Shown piece after piece: positions 63,708-64,000 of a stretch of 64,000 bases of DNA. Under the pieces are notes generated by a model that saw only the letters and a list, made by a program, of their open reading frames with translations, was not told the origin of the DNA and did not search any database. The number at the start of each line of letters is the position of its first letter. Within the stretch, counting starts at the first letter, position 1. This DNA comes from Pedobacter chinensis (GTDB lineage: Bacteria; Bacteroidota; Bacteroidia; Sphingobacteriales; Sphingobacteriaceae). Location: the NCBI RefSeq assembly GCF_003339865.1, contig NZ_QPKV01000008.1:124001-188000 (forward strand), given 5' to 3'. A program made the position numbers and the translations under genes.

Positions 63708-64000
63708 TTAGAAAGCGGCTCTGATTGAAAAGGTCAAACTCCTTGTAAATGGATAATTAATTCCCCTTTCTTCTTTTACTGATGACCAACGCACCAGATC
63801 ATTGGCTGTTACCTGAAACATAAGGCTCGACATCGCTAATCTAGAGGCGATTTTTTTATTCATATCATAGGAAAGGTTAAGCGATTGAAGATTGATCAGA
63901 TTATCAGGCTGTATAAATCTCGAACTTACATCAGTCTCACCATTGTCTGCTATATTTTTATAAAAAGAGAGGTCGCCAGATTGCTTCCATTTTTCTTCGA
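63708..64000 (-). CDS. SusC/RagA-family TonB-dependent receptor, C-terminal part
   Basis: Frame read by hand: the visible 97 residues contain LINLQSLNLSYDMNKKIA, LMFQVTANDLVRWSS and end TRSLTFSIRAAF with stop TAA at 63708-63710. These are the last barrel strands of a SusC protein. The gene continues beyond the right edge. It lies 34 bases upstream of the SusD start. Confidence 0.9.
   Translation of the reverse strand, partial: EEKWKQSGDLSFYKNIADNGETDVSSRFIQPDNLINLQSLNLSYDMNKKIASRLAMSSLMFQVTANDLVRWSSVKEERGINYPFTRSLTFSIRAAF

Overview
The window is a stretch of chromosome from a member of the Bacteroidota, most likely a Pedobacter-like species of the Sphingobacteriaceae. The reasons are: low GC; three SusC/SusD-type outer-membrane uptake loci; an ECF sigma/FecR pair of the Bacteroidetes type; DUF4293, DUF5683, DUF4843 and DUF2891 proteins; BshC of bacillithiol synthesis; promoter elements of the Bacteroidetes form (TTTG, about 19-20 bases, TAnnTTTG); and many lipoproteins with SCK-type lipoboxes. 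No tRNA, rRNA or CRISPR array was seen.

Layout. 1-6.1 kb: an RlpA-like protein (cut by the left edge), lipoprotein MsrB, an array of about 110-bp repeats running into a GxxExxY-family gene, sucD, two small exported proteins and rlmF. 6.4-17.7 kb: the most interesting locus. It holds an ECF sigma factor and FecR anti-sigma factor, a SusC/SusD pair, two exported cyanophycinase-family (S51) proteins, an exported isoaspartyl peptidase and a dicarboxylate/aspartate symporter. Together they read as a system for scavenging cyanophycin or other beta-aspartyl peptides. Its SusC gene carries an in-frame TAG inside the signal-peptide region, so it may be inactive here. 17.7-23.4 kb: an MsbA-like ABC exporter, truA, a DUF4293 protein and a DEAD-box RNA helicase. 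23.4-25.8 kb: a small accessory module (large lipoprotein, small exported protein and a decayed paralogue fragment) bracketed by two copies of the helicase gene's 3' end.

26-32 kb, plus strand: an aspartyl protease with a PDZ domain, a GH29 alpha-L-fucosidase, bshC and an Ldh-family dehydrogenase. 32-38.5 kb, minus strand: a second SusC/SusD pair with a ROK repressor upstream. 38.6-43.2 kb: the housekeeping group parA-parB-DUF5683-dapB-lepB. 43.3-51.6 kb: an FMN reductase, a DUF2891 protein, two substrate-binding-type proteins transcribed divergently, a small lipoprotein and a TonB-dependent receptor. 51.9-53.3 kb is a gene-free array of five 199-bp tandem repeats. 53.4-64 kb: a fatty acid desaturase, a cupin, an HtrA-like protease, two TlpA-like thioredoxins, a PKD-like lipoprotein, a DUF4843 lipoprotein, SusD and the end of a third SusC cut by the right edge.

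Functions are assigned by reading motifs and family resemblance only; no database search was run. Substrates of the SusCD loci are inferred from neighbouring genes. Positions of hairpins and repeats were counted by hand and may be off by a base or two.
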